Below, in pieces: positions 1 to 12,456 of a stretch of DNA of 34,932 nt. The notes beneath the pieces were generated by a model. It was not told where the DNA came from. It worked only from the letters and a program-made list of their open reading frames with translations, and searched no databases. The stretch comes from Saccoglossus kowalevskii. Lineage: Eukaryota; Hemichordata; Enteropneusta; Harrimaniidae. Every line of letters starts with the position of its first letter. Within the stretch, counting starts at the first letter, position 1. The DNA is taken from contig NW_003138109.1 of NCBI RefSeq assembly GCF_000003605.2, positions 1 through 34,932 on the forward strand. The letters run 5' to 3'. Position numbers and translations under genes: made by a program.

Positions 1-75
1 TTCATCAATATTCACTGACTGGGACATTGAGCACATGTTTATTCACTGACCGGTGAACATTGTGTCCATGTTTAT
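1..75 (+). repeat. Irregular first two monomers at the left edge
   Basis: The first bases read TTCATCAATATTCACTG where the array would read TTCATGTTTATTCACTG, so three adjacent bases (6-8) differ. The next two monomers carry a lost base (GGGACATT near 21-26) and a gained base (CGGTGAAC near 51-58), which restore the register. Three abnormalities in 60 bp are unlike the interior. This could be a degenerate array border just left of the window, or a low-quality contig end. Confidence 0.7.
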
Positions 76-765
76 TCACTGACTGGAAATATTGAGCACA
101 TGTTTATTCACTGACTAGAAACATTGTGTTCATGTTTATTCACTGACTGGAAACATTGTGCACATGTTTATTCACTGACTGGAAACATTGAGCACATGTT
201 TATTCACTGACTGGGAACATAGTGTCCATGTTTATTCACTGACTGGAAACATTGAGCACATGTTTATTCACTGACTGGGAACATTTTGTCCATGTTTATT
301 CACTGACTGGAAACATTGAGCACATGTTTATTCACTGACCGGGAACATTGTGTCCATGTTTATTCACTAACTGAAAACATTGAGCACATGTTTATTCACT
401 GACTGGAAACATTGAGCACATGTTTATTCACTGACTGGGAACATTGTGTCCATGTTTATTCACTGACTGGAAACATTGAGCACATGTTTATTCACTGACT
501 GGAAACATTGAGCACATGTTTATTCACTGACTGGGAACATTGTGTTCATGTTTATTCACTGACTGGAAACATTGAGCACATGTTTATTCACTGACTGGGA
601 ACATTTTGTCCATGTTTATTCACTGACTGGAAACATTGAGCACATGTTTATTCACTGACTGGAAACATTGTGTCCATGTTTATTCACTGACTGAAAACAT
701 TGAGCACATGTTTATTCACTGACTGGGAACATTGTGTCCATGTTTATTCACTGACTGGGAACATT
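55..765 (+). repeat. Segmental duplication A, copy 1 (711 bp)
   Basis: Read line by line, this segment is identical to 5335-6045, 5,280 bp (165 monomers) away. It contains diagnostic variants: ATAGTGTCC near 210, CACTAACTGAAAAC near 366 and TGTTCATG near 545. The match ends on the left at the extra T at 54 and on the right at 766, where this copy continues with TGTGCACATGTATATT and the other with TTTGTCC. Confidence 0.93.
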
Positions 766-865
766 GTGCACATGTATATTCACTGACTGGGAACATTTTG
801 TCCATGTTTATTCACTGACTGGAAACATTGTGCACATGTTTATTCACTGACTGGGTACATTGTGT

Positions 866-868
866 CCC
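866..868 (+). other. Single-base insertion (CCC) shifting monomer register +1
   Basis: GTGTCCCATG is found where other copies of this monomer have GTGTCCATG. The register stays shifted by +1 for about 340 bp, until a base is lost at 1207 (CTGGAACATTG). The interval between is otherwise ordinary array. It may be real or a homopolymer error. Confidence 0.8.
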
Positions 869-1206
869 ATGTTTATTCATTGACTGGAAACATTGAGCAC
901 ATGTTTATTCACTGACTGGGAACATTGTGTCCATATTTATTCACTGACTGGAAACATTGAGCACATGTTTATTCACTGACTGGGAACATTTTGTCCATGT
1001 TTATTCACTGACTGGAAACATTGTGCACATGTTTATTCACTGACTGGGAACATTGTGTCCATGTTTATTCACTGACTGGAAACATTGAGCACATGTTTAT
1101 TCACTGACCGGGAACATTGTGTCCATGTTTATTCACTGACTGGAAATATTGAGCACATGTTTATTCACTGACTAGGAACATTGTGTTCATGTTTATTCAC
1201 TGACTG

Positions 1207-1209
1207 GAA
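1207..1209 (+). other. Single-base deletion restoring register
   Basis: CTGGAACATTG lacks one A of the usual CTGGAAACATTG. It cancels the +1 shift introduced at 866-868. Similar one-base losses occur at 7507 and 34503. Confidence 0.8.
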
Positions 1210-2771
1210 CATTGTGCACATGTTTATTCACTGACTGGAAACATTGTGCACATGTTTATTCACTGACTGGGAACATTGTGTTCATGTTTATTTACCGACT
1301 TGAAACTTTGAGCACATGTTTATTCACTGACTGGAAACATTGTGTACATGTATATTCACTGACTGGGAACATTGAGCACATGTTTATTCACTGACCGGGA
1401 ACATTGTGTCCATGTTTATTCACTGACTGGAAATATTGAGCACATGTTTATTCACTGACTAGAAACATTGTGTTCATGTTTATTCACTGACTGGGTACAT
1501 TGTGTCCATGTTTATTCATTGACTGGGAACATTGAGCACATGTTTATTCACTGACTGGGAACATTGTGTACATGTATATTCACTGACTGGGAACATTGAG
1601 CACGTGTTTATTCACTGACCGGGAACATTGTGTCCATGTTTATTCACTGACTGGAAATATTGAGCACATGTTTATTCACTGACTAGAAACATTGTGTTCA
1701 TGTTTATTCACTGACTGGAAACATTGTGCACATGTTTATTCACTGACTGGAAACATTGAGCACATGTTTATTCACTGACTGGAAACATTGAGCACATGCT
1801 TATTCACTGACTGGAAACATTTTGTCCATGTTTATTCACTGACTGGAAACATTGTGCACATGTTTATTCACTGACTGGGAACATTGTGTCCATGTTTATT
1901 CACTGACTGGAAACATTGAGCACATGTTTATTCACTGACCGGGAACATTGTGTCCATGTTTATTCACTGACTGGAAATATTGAGCACATGTTTATTCACT
2001 GACTAGGAACATTGTGTTCATGTTTATTCATTGACTGGAAACATTGTGCACATGTTTATTCACTGACTGGAAACATTGTGCACATGTTTATTCACTGACT
2101 GGGAACATTGTGTTCATGTTTACTTACCGACTTGAAACTTTGAGCACATGTTTATTCACTGACTGGAAACATTGTGTACATGTATATTCACTGACTGGGA
2201 ACATTGAGCACATGTTTATTCACTGACCGGGAACATTGTGTCCATGTTTATTCACTGACAGGAAATATTGAGCACATGTTTATTCACTGACTGGAAACAT
2301 TGAGCACATGTTTATTCACTGACTGGGAACATTGTGTCCATGTTTATTCACTGACTGGAAACATTGAGCACATGTTTATTCACTGACTGGGAACATTTTG
2401 TCCATGTTTATTCACTGACTGGAAACATTGAGCACATGTTTATTCACTGACCGGGAACATTGTGTCCATGTTTATTCACTGACTGGAAATATTGAGCACA
2501 TGTTTATTCACTGACTAGAAACATTGTGTTCATGTTTATTCACTGACTGGAAACATTGTGCACATGTTTATTCACTGACTGGAAACATTGAGCACATGTT
2601 TATTCACTGACTGGGAACATAGTGTCCATGTTTATTCACTGACTGGAAACATTGAGCACATGTTTATTCACTGACCGGGAACATTGTGTCCATGTTTATT
2701 CACTGACTGGAAATATTGAGCACATGTTTATTCACTGACTAGGAACATTGTGTTCATGTTTATTCACTGAC

Positions 2772-3347
2772 TGGAAACATTGTGCACATGTTTATTCACT
2801 GACTGGAAACATTGTGCACATGTTTATTCACTGACTGGGAACATTGTGTTCATGTTCATTTACCGACTTGAAACTTTGAGCACATGTTTATTCACTGACT
2901 GGAAACATTGTGCACATGTATATTCACTGACTGGGAACATTTTGTCCATGTTTATTCACTGACTGGAAACATTGTGCACATGTTTATTCACTGACTGGGT
3001 ACATTGTGTCCATGTTTATTCATTGACTGGAAACATTGAGCACATGTTTATTCACTGACTGGGAACATTGTGTCCATATTTATTCACTGACTGGAAACAT
3101 TGAGCACATGTTTATTCACTGACTGGGAACATTTTGTCCATGTTTATTCACTGACTGGAAACATTGTGCACATGTTTATTCACTGACTGGGAACATTGTG
3201 TCCATGTTTATTCACTGACTGGAAACATTGAGCACATGTTTATTCACTGACCGGGAACATTGTGTCCATGTTTATTCACTGACTGGAAATATTGAGCACA
3301 TGTTTATTCACTGACTAGGAACATTGTGTTCATGTTTATTCACTGAC
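2772..3347 (+). repeat. 18-monomer higher-order unit (576 bp), prototype copy
   Basis: The unit, written by monomer half-type, runs: GTGCAC, GTGCAC, GTGTTC with c-form M entry, M, GTGCAC with ATGTATATTC, TTTGTCC, GTGCAC, GGGTAC followed by CATTGAC, GAGCAC, GTGTCC with CATATTTATT, GAGCAC, TTTGTCC, GTGCAC, GTGTCC, GAGCAC, CGGGAAC, GGAAATATTG, TAGGAAC with GTGTTC. The order then begins again at 3348. Other copies start at 8562, 9970, 18738, 24069, 26981, 30213 and 33862. By eye, the copy at 33862 shows no difference from this one although it is 31 kb away. Confidence 0.92.
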
Positions 3348-3859
3348 TGGAAACATTGTGCACATGTTTATTCACTGACTGGAAACATTGTGCACATGTT
3401 TATTCACTGACTGGGAACATTGTGTTCATGTTTATTTACCGACTTGAAACTTTGAGCACATGTTTATTCACTGACTGGAAACATTGTGTACATGTATATT
3501 CACTGACTGGGAACATTGAGCACATGTTTATTCACTGACCGGGAACATTGTGTCCATGTTTATTCACTGACTGGAAATATTGAGCACATGTTTATTCACT
3601 GACTAGAAACATTGTGTTCATGTTTATTCACTGACTGGAAACATTGTGCACATGTTTATTCACTGACTGGAAACATTGAGCACATGTTTATTCACTGACT
3701 GGGAACATAGTGTCCATGTTTATTCACTGACTGGAAACATTGAGCACATGTTTATTCACTGACCGGGAACATTGTGTCCGTGTTTATTCACTGACTGGAA
3801 ATATTGAGCACATGTTTATTCACTGACTAGGAACATTGTGTTCATGTTTATTCACTGAC
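3348..3859 (+). repeat. 16-monomer higher-order unit (512 bp), prototype copy
   Basis: The order is GTGCAC, GTGCAC, GTGTTC with t-form M entry, M, GTGTACATGTATATT, GGGAAC with GAGCAC, CGGGAAC, GGAAATATTG, TAGAAAC with GTGTTC, GTGCAC, GAGCAC, ATAGTGTCC, GAGCAC, CGGGAAC ending GTCCGTG, GGAAATATTG, TAGGAAC with GTGTTC. It directly follows an 18-monomer unit, giving a 34-monomer pair over 2772-3859. Other copies are at 10546-11057 and 29701-30212. Confidence 0.88.
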
Positions 3860-5334
3860 TGGAAACATTGTGCACATGTTTATTCACTGACTGGAAACAT
3901 TGTGCACATGTTTATTCACTGACTGGGAACATTGTGTTCATGTTCATTTACCGACTTGAAACTTTGAGCACATGTTTATTCACTGACTGGAAACATTGTG
4001 CACATGTATATTCACTGACTGGGAACATTTTGTCCATGTTTATTCACTGACTGGAAACATTGTGTACATGTATATTCACTGACTGGGAACATTGAGCACG
4101 TGTTTATTCACTGACCGGGAACATTGTGTCCATGTTTATTCACTGACTGGAAATATTGAGCACATGTTTATTCACTGACTAGAAACATTGTGTTCATGTT
4201 TATTCACTGACTGGAAACATTGTGCACATGTTTATTCACTGACTGGAAACATTGAGCACATGTTTATTCACTGACTGGGAACATTGTGTCCATGTTTATT
4301 CACTGACTGGAAACATTGAGCACATGTTTATTCACTGACTGGGAACATTTTGTCCATGTTTATTCACTGACTGGAAACATTGAGCACATGTTTATTCACT
4401 GACCGGGAACATTGTGTCCATGTTTATTCACTGACTGAAAACATTGAGCACATGTTTATTCACTGACTGGGAACATTGTGTCCATGTTTATTCACTGACT
4501 GGAAACATTGAGCACATGATTATTCACTGACTGGAAACATTGAGCACATGTTTATTCACTGACTGGGAACATTGTGTCCATGTTTATTCACTGACTGGAA
4601 ACATTGAGCACATGTTTATTCACTGACTGGAAACATTGAGCACATGTTTATTCACTGACTGGGAACATTGTGTTCATGTTTATTCACTGACTGGAAACAT
4701 TGAGCACATGTTTATTCACTGACTGGGAACATTTTGTCCATGTTTATTCACTGACTGGAAACATTGAGCACATGTTTATTCACTGACTGGAAACATTGTG
4801 TCCATGTTTATTCACTGACTGAAAACATTGAGCACATGTTTATTCACTGACTGGGAACATTGTGTCCATGTTTATTCACTGACTGGGAACATTGTGCACA
4901 TGTATATTCACTGACTGGGAACATTTTGTCCATGTTTATTCACTGACTGGAAACATTGTGCACATGTTTATTCACTGACTGGGTACATTGTGTCCATGTT
5001 TATTCATTGACTGGAAACATTGAGCACATGTTTATTCACTGACTGGGAACATTGTGTCCATATTTATTCACTGACTGGAAACATTGAGCACATGTTTATT
5101 CACTGACTGGGAACATTTTGTCCATGTTTATTCACTGACTGGAAACATTGTGCACATGTTTATTCACTGACTGGAAACATTGTGCACATGTTTATTCACT
5201 GACTGGGAACATTGTGTTCATGTTTATTTACCGACTTGAAACTTTGAGCACATGTTTATTCACTGACTGGAAACATTGTGTACATGTATATTCACTGACT
5301 GGGAACATTGAGCACATGTTTATTCACTGACCGG

Positions 5335-6045
5335 GAACATTGTGTCCATGTTTATTCACTGACTGGAAATATTGAGCACATGTTTATTCACTGACTAGAA
5401 ACATTGTGTTCATGTTTATTCACTGACTGGAAACATTGTGCACATGTTTATTCACTGACTGGAAACATTGAGCACATGTTTATTCACTGACTGGGAACAT
5501 AGTGTCCATGTTTATTCACTGACTGGAAACATTGAGCACATGTTTATTCACTGACTGGGAACATTTTGTCCATGTTTATTCACTGACTGGAAACATTGAG
5601 CACATGTTTATTCACTGACCGGGAACATTGTGTCCATGTTTATTCACTAACTGAAAACATTGAGCACATGTTTATTCACTGACTGGAAACATTGAGCACA
5701 TGTTTATTCACTGACTGGGAACATTGTGTCCATGTTTATTCACTGACTGGAAACATTGAGCACATGTTTATTCACTGACTGGAAACATTGAGCACATGTT
5801 TATTCACTGACTGGGAACATTGTGTTCATGTTTATTCACTGACTGGAAACATTGAGCACATGTTTATTCACTGACTGGGAACATTTTGTCCATGTTTATT
5901 CACTGACTGGAAACATTGAGCACATGTTTATTCACTGACTGGAAACATTGTGTCCATGTTTATTCACTGACTGAAAACATTGAGCACATGTTTATTCACT
6001 GACTGGGAACATTGTGTCCATGTTTATTCACTGACTGGGAACATT
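5335..6045 (+). repeat. Segmental duplication A, copy 2 (711 bp)
   Basis: This segment is identical by eye to 55-765. A related stretch also occurs at about 4.55-5.1 kb, in register with 0.42-1.0 kb at 4,128 bp (129 monomers), so the same material is present at least three times in the first 6.1 kb. Confidence 0.93.
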
Positions 6046-6288
6046 TTGTCCATGTTTATTCACTGACTGGAAACATTGTGCACATGTTTATTCACTGACT
6101 GGGTACATTGTGTCCATGTTTATTCATTAACTGGAAACATTGAGCACATGTTTATTCACTGACTGGGAACATTGTGTCCATATTTATTCACTGACTGGAA
6201 ACATTGAGCACATGTTTATTCACTGACTGGAAACATTTTGTCCATGTTTATTCACTGACTGGAAACATTGTGCACATGTTTATTCACT

Positions 6289-6454
6289 GACTGGGAACAT
6301 TGTGTCCATGTTTATTTACTGACTGAAAATATTGTACACATGTTTATTCACTTACTGGAAACATTGTGCACATGTTTATTCACTGACTGGGTACATTGTC
6401 TCCATGTGTATTCACTGACTGAAAACATTGAGCACATGTTTATTCACTGACTGG
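6289..6454 (+). repeat. Rare 166-bp variant block, copy 1
   Basis: This block holds variants that are rare elsewhere: TTTATTTACTGACTG, AAATATTGTACACATG, CACTTACTGG, GTACATTGTCTCCATG and ATGTGTATTC. The same run without a visible difference is at 21661-21826, 15,372 bp away. The two copies diverge after GACTGG (GGGAAC here, GGAAAC there). It is a useful anchor for long-range duplication within the array. Confidence 0.92.
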
Positions 6455-6577
6455 GAACATTTTGTCCATGTTTATTCACTGACTGGAAACATTGAGCACA
6501 TGTTTATTCACTGACTGGGAACATTTTGTCCATGTTTATTCACTGACTGGAAACATTGAGCACATGTTTATTCACTG

Positions 6578-6640
6578 AACGGGAACATTGTGTCCATGTT
6601 ATTTACCGACTTGAAACTTTGAGCACATGTTTATTCACTG
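6578..6640 (+). other. Recombination-like junction with one lost base
   Basis: An unusual CTGAACGGGAAC monomer ending GTGTCCATGTT is joined at 6600/6601 to ATTTACCGACTTG, the M monomer. Elsewhere M is always preceded by a GTGTTCATG monomer, and one T of the TTTATTT is missing here. The wrong neighbour, the lost base and the flanking change of unit order together suggest a breakpoint where two array segments were joined slightly out of register. Confidence 0.8.
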
Positions 6641-7506
6641 ACTGGAAACATTGTGTACATGTATATTCACTGACTGGGAACATTGAGCACATGTTTATTC
6701 ACTGACCGGGAACATTGTGTCCATGTTTATTCACTGACTGGAAATATTGAGCACATGTTTATTCACTGACTAGAAACATTGTGTTCATGTTTATTCACTG
6801 ACTGGAAACATTGTGCACATGTTTATTCACTGACTGGAAACTTTGAGCACATGTTTATTCACTGACTGGAAACATTGTGTCCATGTTTATTCACTGACTG
6901 AAAACATTGAGCACATGTTTATTCACTGATTGGGAACATTGTGTCCATGTTTATTCACTGACTGGGAACATTTTGTCCATGTTTATTCACTGACTGGAAA
7001 CATTGTGCACATGTTTATTCACTGACTGGGTACATTGTGTCCATGTTTATTCATTAACTGGAAACATTGAGCACATGTTTATTCACTGACTGGGAACATT
7101 GTGTCCATATTTATTCACTGACTGGAAACATTGAGCACATGTTTATTCACTGACTGGAAACATTTTGTCCATGTTTATTCACTGACTGGAAACATTGTGC
7201 ACATGTTTATTCACTGACTGGGAACATTGTGTCCATGTTTATTCACTGACTGGAAACATTGAGCACATGTTTATTCACTGACCGGGAACATTGTGTCCAT
7301 GTTTATTCACTGACTGGAAACATTGAGCACATGTTTATTCACTGACCGGGAACATTGTGTCCATGTTTATTCACTGACTGGAAATATTGAGCACATGTTT
7401 ATTCACTGACTAGGAACATTGTGTTCATGTTTATTCACTGACTGGAAACATTGTGCACATGTTTATTCACTGACTGGAAACATTGTGCACATGTTTATTC
7501 ACTGAC

Positions 7507-7512
7507 TGGAAC
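7507..7512 (+). other. Single-base deletion before an M monomer
   Basis: CTGGAACATTGTGTTC is found where the monomer before M normally reads CTGGGAACATTGTGTTC. The register shifts by -1 and is not corrected nearby, so 6600 and 7507 together account for the -2 phase between 6.3 and 8.6 kb. Confidence 0.85.
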
Positions 7513-7733
7513 ATTGTGTTCATGTTCATTTACCGACTTGAAACTTTGAGCACATGTTTATTCACTGACTGGAAACATTGTGCACATGTTTATTCACTGA
7601 CTGGAAACATTGAGCACATGTTTATTCACTGACTGGAAACATTGTGTCCATGTTTATTCACTGACTGGAAATATTGAGCACATGTTTATTCACTGATTAG
7701 AAACATTGTGCACATGTTTATTCACTGACTGGG

Positions 7734-9214
7734 AACATTGTGCACATGTTTATTCACTGACTGGAAACATTGTGCACATGTTTATTCACTGACTGGGAAC
7801 ATTGTGCACATGTTTATTCACTGACTGGGTACATTGTGTCCATGTTTATTCACTGACTGGAAACATTGAGCACATGTTTATTCACTGACTGGAAACATTG
7901 AGCACATGTTTATTCACTGACTGGGAACATTGTGTTCATGTTTATTCACTGACTGGAAACATTGAGCACATGTTTATTCACTGACTGGGAACATTTTGTC
8001 CATGTTTATTCACTGACTGGAAACATTGAGCATATGTTTATTCACTGACTGGAAACATTGTGTCCATGTTTATTCACTGACTGAAAACATTGAGCACATG
8101 TTTATTCACTGACTGGGAACATTGTGTCCATGTTTATTCACTGACTGGGAACATTTTGTCCATGTTTATTCACTGACTGGAAACATTGTGCACATGTTTA
8201 TTCACTGACTGGGTACATTGTGTCCATGTTTATTCATTAACTGGAAACATTGAGCACATGTTTATTCACTGACTGGGAACATTGTGTCCATATTTATTCA
8301 CTGACTGGAAACATTGAGCACATGTTTATTCACTGACTGGAAACATTTTGTCCATGTTTATTCACTGACTGGAAACATTGTGCACATGTTTATTCACTGA
8401 CTGGGAACATTGTGTCCATGTTTATTCACTGACTGGAAACATTGAGCACATGTTTATTCACTGACCGGGAACATTGTGTCCATGTTTATTCACTGACTGG
8501 AAATATTGAGCACATGTTTATTCACTGACTAGGAACATTGTGTTCATGTTTATTCACTGACTGGAAACATTGTGCACATGTTTATTCACTTACTGGAAAC
8601 ATTGTGCACATGTTTATTCACTGACTGGGAACATTGTGTTCATGTTCATTTACCGACTTGAAACTTTGAGCACATGTTTATTCACTGACTGGAAACATTG
8701 TGCACATGTATATTCACTGACTGGGAACATTTTGTCCATGTTTATTCACTGACTGGAAACATTGTGCACATGTTTATTCACTGACTGGGTACATTGTGTC
8801 CATGTTTATTCATTGACTGGAAACATTGAGCACATGTTTATTCACTGACTGGGAACATTGTGTCCATATTTATTCACTGACTGGAAACATTGAGCACATG
8901 TTTATTCACTGACTGGGAACATTTTGTCCATGTTTATTCACTGACTGGAAGCATTGTGCACATGTTTATTCACTGACTGGGAACATTGTGTCCATGTTTA
9001 TTCACTGACTGGAAACATTGAGCACATGTTTATTCACTGACCGGGAACATTGTGTCCATGTTTATTCACTGACTGGAAATATTGAGCACATGTTTATTCA
9101 CTGACTAGGAACATTGTGTTCATGTTTATTCACTGACTGGAAACATTGTGCACATGTTTATTCACTGACTGGAAACATTGTGCACATGTTTATTCACTGA
9201 CTGGGAACATTGTG
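7734..9214 (+). repeat. Tandem segmental duplication B, copy 1 (1,408-bp step, 44 monomers)
   Basis: This copy matches 9142-10622 at a 1,408-bp offset. I found five substitutions over 1,481 bp: 8033/9441, 8109/9517, 8849/10257, 8951/10359 and 9076/10484, which is about 99.7% identity. Both copies share a CACTTACTGG monomer near 8588 and 9996. The left end of similarity is at 7733, and the right end is where the second copy runs into a t-form M monomer. Confidence 0.93.
8562..9137 (+). repeat. 18-monomer unit, copy
   Basis: The monomer order is as in the prototype at 2772. Differences seen are CACTTACTGG instead of CACTGACTGG in the second monomer and GGAAGCATTG at 8951. It lies inside tandem copy 1 of duplication B. 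Two GTGCAC monomers follow, and then the order departs from the unit with GGGAAC...GTGCAC. Confidence 0.9.
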
Positions 9215-10622
9215 CACATGTTTATTCACTGACTGGGTACATTGTGTCCATGTTTATTCACTGACTGGAAACATTGAGCACATGTTTATTCACTGACTGG
9301 AAACATTGAGCACATGTTTATTCACTGACTGGGAACATTGTGTTCATGTTTATTCACTGACTGGAAACATTGAGCACATGTTTATTCACTGACTGGGAAC
9401 ATTTTGTCCATGTTTATTCACTGACTGGAAACATTGAGCACATGTTTATTCACTGACTGGAAACATTGTGTCCATGTTTATTCACTGACTGAAAACATTG
9501 AGCACATGTTTATTCATTGACTGGGAACATTGTGTCCATGTTTATTCACTGACTGGGAACATTTTGTCCATGTTTATTCACTGACTGGAAACATTGTGCA
9601 CATGTTTATTCACTGACTGGGTACATTGTGTCCATGTTTATTCATTAACTGGAAACATTGAGCACATGTTTATTCACTGACTGGGAACATTGTGTCCATA
9701 TTTATTCACTGACTGGAAACATTGAGCACATGTTTATTCACTGACTGGAAACATTTTGTCCATGTTTATTCACTGACTGGAAACATTGTGCACATGTTTA
9801 TTCACTGACTGGGAACATTGTGTCCATGTTTATTCACTGACTGGAAACATTGAGCACATGTTTATTCACTGACCGGGAACATTGTGTCCATGTTTATTCA
9901 CTGACTGGAAATATTGAGCACATGTTTATTCACTGACTAGGAACATTGTGTTCATGTTTATTCACTGACTGGAAACATTGTGCACATGTTTATTCACTTA
10001 CTGGAAACATTGTGCACATGTTTATTCACTGACTGGGAACATTGTGTTCATGTTCATTTACCGACTTGAAACTTTGAGCACATGTTTATTCACTGACTGG
10101 AAACATTGTGCACATGTATATTCACTGACTGGGAACATTTTGTCCATGTTTATTCACTGACTGGAAACATTGTGCACATGTTTATTCACTGACTGGGTAC
10201 ATTGTGTCCATGTTTATTCATTGACTGGAAACATTGAGCACATGTTTATTCACTGATTGGGAACATTGTGTCCATATTTATTCACTGACTGGAAACATTG
10301 AGCACATGTTTATTCACTGACTGGGAACATTTTGTCCATGTTTATTCACTGACTGGAAACATTGTGCACATGTTTATTCACTGACTGGGAACATTGTGTC
10401 CATGTTTATTCACTGACTGGAAACATTGAGCACATGTTTATTCACTGACCGGGAACATTGTGTCCATGTTTATTCACTGACTGAAAATATTGAGCACATG
10501 TTTATTCACTGACTAGGAACATTGTGTTCATGTTTATTCACTGACTGGAAACATTGTGCACATGTTTATTCACTGACTGGAAACATTGTGCACATGTTTA
10601 TTCACTGACTGGGAACATTGTG
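9142..10622 (+). repeat. Tandem segmental duplication B, copy 2
   Basis: This is the second copy of the 44-monomer segment starting at 7734. Its private changes are CATTGAC at 9517, GATTGG at 10257 and CTGAAAATATTG at 10484. The two copies overlap by 73 bp at 9142-9214, as expected for a direct tandem duplication produced by unequal exchange. Confidence 0.93.
9970..10545 (+). repeat. 18-monomer unit, copy
   Basis: The order matches the prototype, with CACTTACTGG in monomer 2 and substitutions at 10257 and 10484. It is followed by a 16-monomer unit, so 9970-11057 repeats the 34-monomer pair of 2772-3859. Confidence 0.9.
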
Positions 10623-11057
10623 TTCATGTTTATTTACCGACTTGAAACTTTGAGCACATGTTTATTCACTGACTGGAAACATTGTGTACATGTATATTCA
10701 CTGACTGGGAACATTGAGCACATGTTTATTCACTGACCGGGAACATTGTGTCCATGTTTATTCACTGACTGGAAATATTGAGCACATGTTTATTCACTGA
10801 CTAGAAACATTGTGTTCATGTTTATTCACTGACTGGAAACATTGTGCACATGTTTATTCACTGACTGGAAACATTGAGCACATGTTTATTCACTGACTGG
10901 GAACATAGTGTCCATGTTTATTCACTGACTGGAAACATTGAGCACATGTTTATTCACTGACCGGGAACATTGTGTCCGTGTTTATTCACTGACTGGAAAT
11001 ATTGAGCACATGTTTATTCACTGACTAGGAACATTGTGTTCATGTTTATTCACTGAC
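10546..11057 (+). repeat. 16-monomer unit, copy
   Basis: The order is the same as at 3348-3859, including t-form M, ATAGTGTCC near 10905 and GTCCGTG at 10977. It lies directly after an 18-monomer unit. Confidence 0.88.
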
Positions 11058-11136
11058 TGGAAACATTGTGCACATGTTTATTCACTGACTGGAAACATTG
11101 TGCACATGTTTATTCACTGACTGGGAACATTGTGTT

Positions 11137-11275
11137 CATGTTCATTTACCGACTTGAAACTTTGAGCACATGTTTATTCACTGACTGGAAACATTGTGCA
11201 CATGTTTATTCACTGACTGGGAACATTGTGTTCATGTTTATTTACCGACTTGAAACTTTGTGCACATGTTTATTC
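11137..11275 (+). repeat. Double M junction: c-form followed 96 bp later by t-form
   Basis: Two M monomers sit 96 bp apart, near 11146 and 11242. Elsewhere they are normally several hundred bases apart. The first is entered by ATGTTCATTTACC and the second by ATGTTTATTTACC. The second M reads TTTGTGCAC instead of TTTGAGCAC. From 11166 rightward the sequence matches 19326 onward, so this is the left breakpoint of a long-range exchange or copy. It also produces the longest open frame of the window, 92 codons at 11066-11344, which is repeat-derived. Confidence 0.85.
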
Positions 11276-12456
11276 ACTGACTGGAAACATTGTGTACATG
11301 TATATTCACTGACTGGGAACATTGAGCACATGTTTATTCACTGACCGGGAACATTGTGTCCATGTTTATTCACTGACTGGAAATATTGAGCACATGTTTA
11401 TTCACTGACTAGAAACATTGTGTTCATGTTTATTCACTGACTGGAAACATTGTGCACATGTTTATTCACTGACTGGAAACATTGAGCACATGTTTATTCA
11501 CTGACTGGGAACATAGTGTCCATGTTTATTCACTGACTGGAAACATTGAGCACATGTTTATTCACTGACTGGGAACATTTTGTCCATGTTTATTCACTGA
11601 CTGGAAACATTGAGCACATATTTATTCACTGACCGGGAACATTGTGTCCATGTTTATTCACTAACTGAAAACATTGAGCACATGTTTATTCACTGACTGG
11701 AAACATTGAGCACATGTTTATTCACTGACTGGAAACATTGAGCACATGTTTATTCACTGACTGGGAACATTGTGTTCATGTTTATTCACTGACTGGAAAC
11801 ATTGAGCACATGTTTATTCACTGACTGGGAACATTTTGTCCATGTTTATTCACTGACTGGAAACATTGAGCACATGTTTATTCACTGACTGGAAACATTG
11901 TGTCCATGTTTATTCACTGACTGAAAACATTGAGCACATGTTTATTCACTGACTGGGAACATTGTGTCCATGTTTATTCACTGACTGGGAACATTTTGTC
12001 CATGTTTATTCACTGACTGGAAACATTGTGCACATGTTTATTCACTGACTGGGTACATTGTGTCCATGTTTATTCATTAACTGGAAACATTGAGCACATG
12101 TTTATTCACTGACTGGGAACATTGTGTCCATATTTATTCACTGACTGGAAACATTGAGCACATGTTTATTCACTGACTGGAAACATGTTGTCCATGTTTA
12201 TTCACTGACTGGAAACATTGTGCACATGTTTATTCACTGACTGGGAACATTGTGTCCATGTTTATTCACTGACTGGAAACATTGTGCACATGTTTATTCA
12301 CTGACTGGGAACATTGTGTTCATGTTCATTTACCGACTTGAAACTTTGAGCACATGTTTATTCACTGACTGGAAACATTGTGCACATGTGTATTCACTGA
12401 CTGGAAACATTGTGTCCATGTTTATTCACTGACTGAAAACATTGTGTCCATGTTTA
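11166..12456 (+). repeat. Segmental duplication C, copy 1
   Basis: It matches 19326-20616 at 8,160 bp (255 monomers). I see two base differences, near 11261 and at 12187-12188 (ATGTTG against ATTTTG). There are also two 64-bp differences: this copy lacks a dimer near 11.72 kb and has an extra dimer near 11.99-12.05 kb. Shared rare markers are CACATATTTATT near 11616 and 19776, and CACTAACTGAAAAC. Confidence 0.9.

Noticed and set aside
6578..6640. Possible insertion-sequence or retroelement junction at 6600
   Set aside because: Both sides are plain array monomers and there is no foreign sequence or target-site duplication; a register slip between two array segments explains it.
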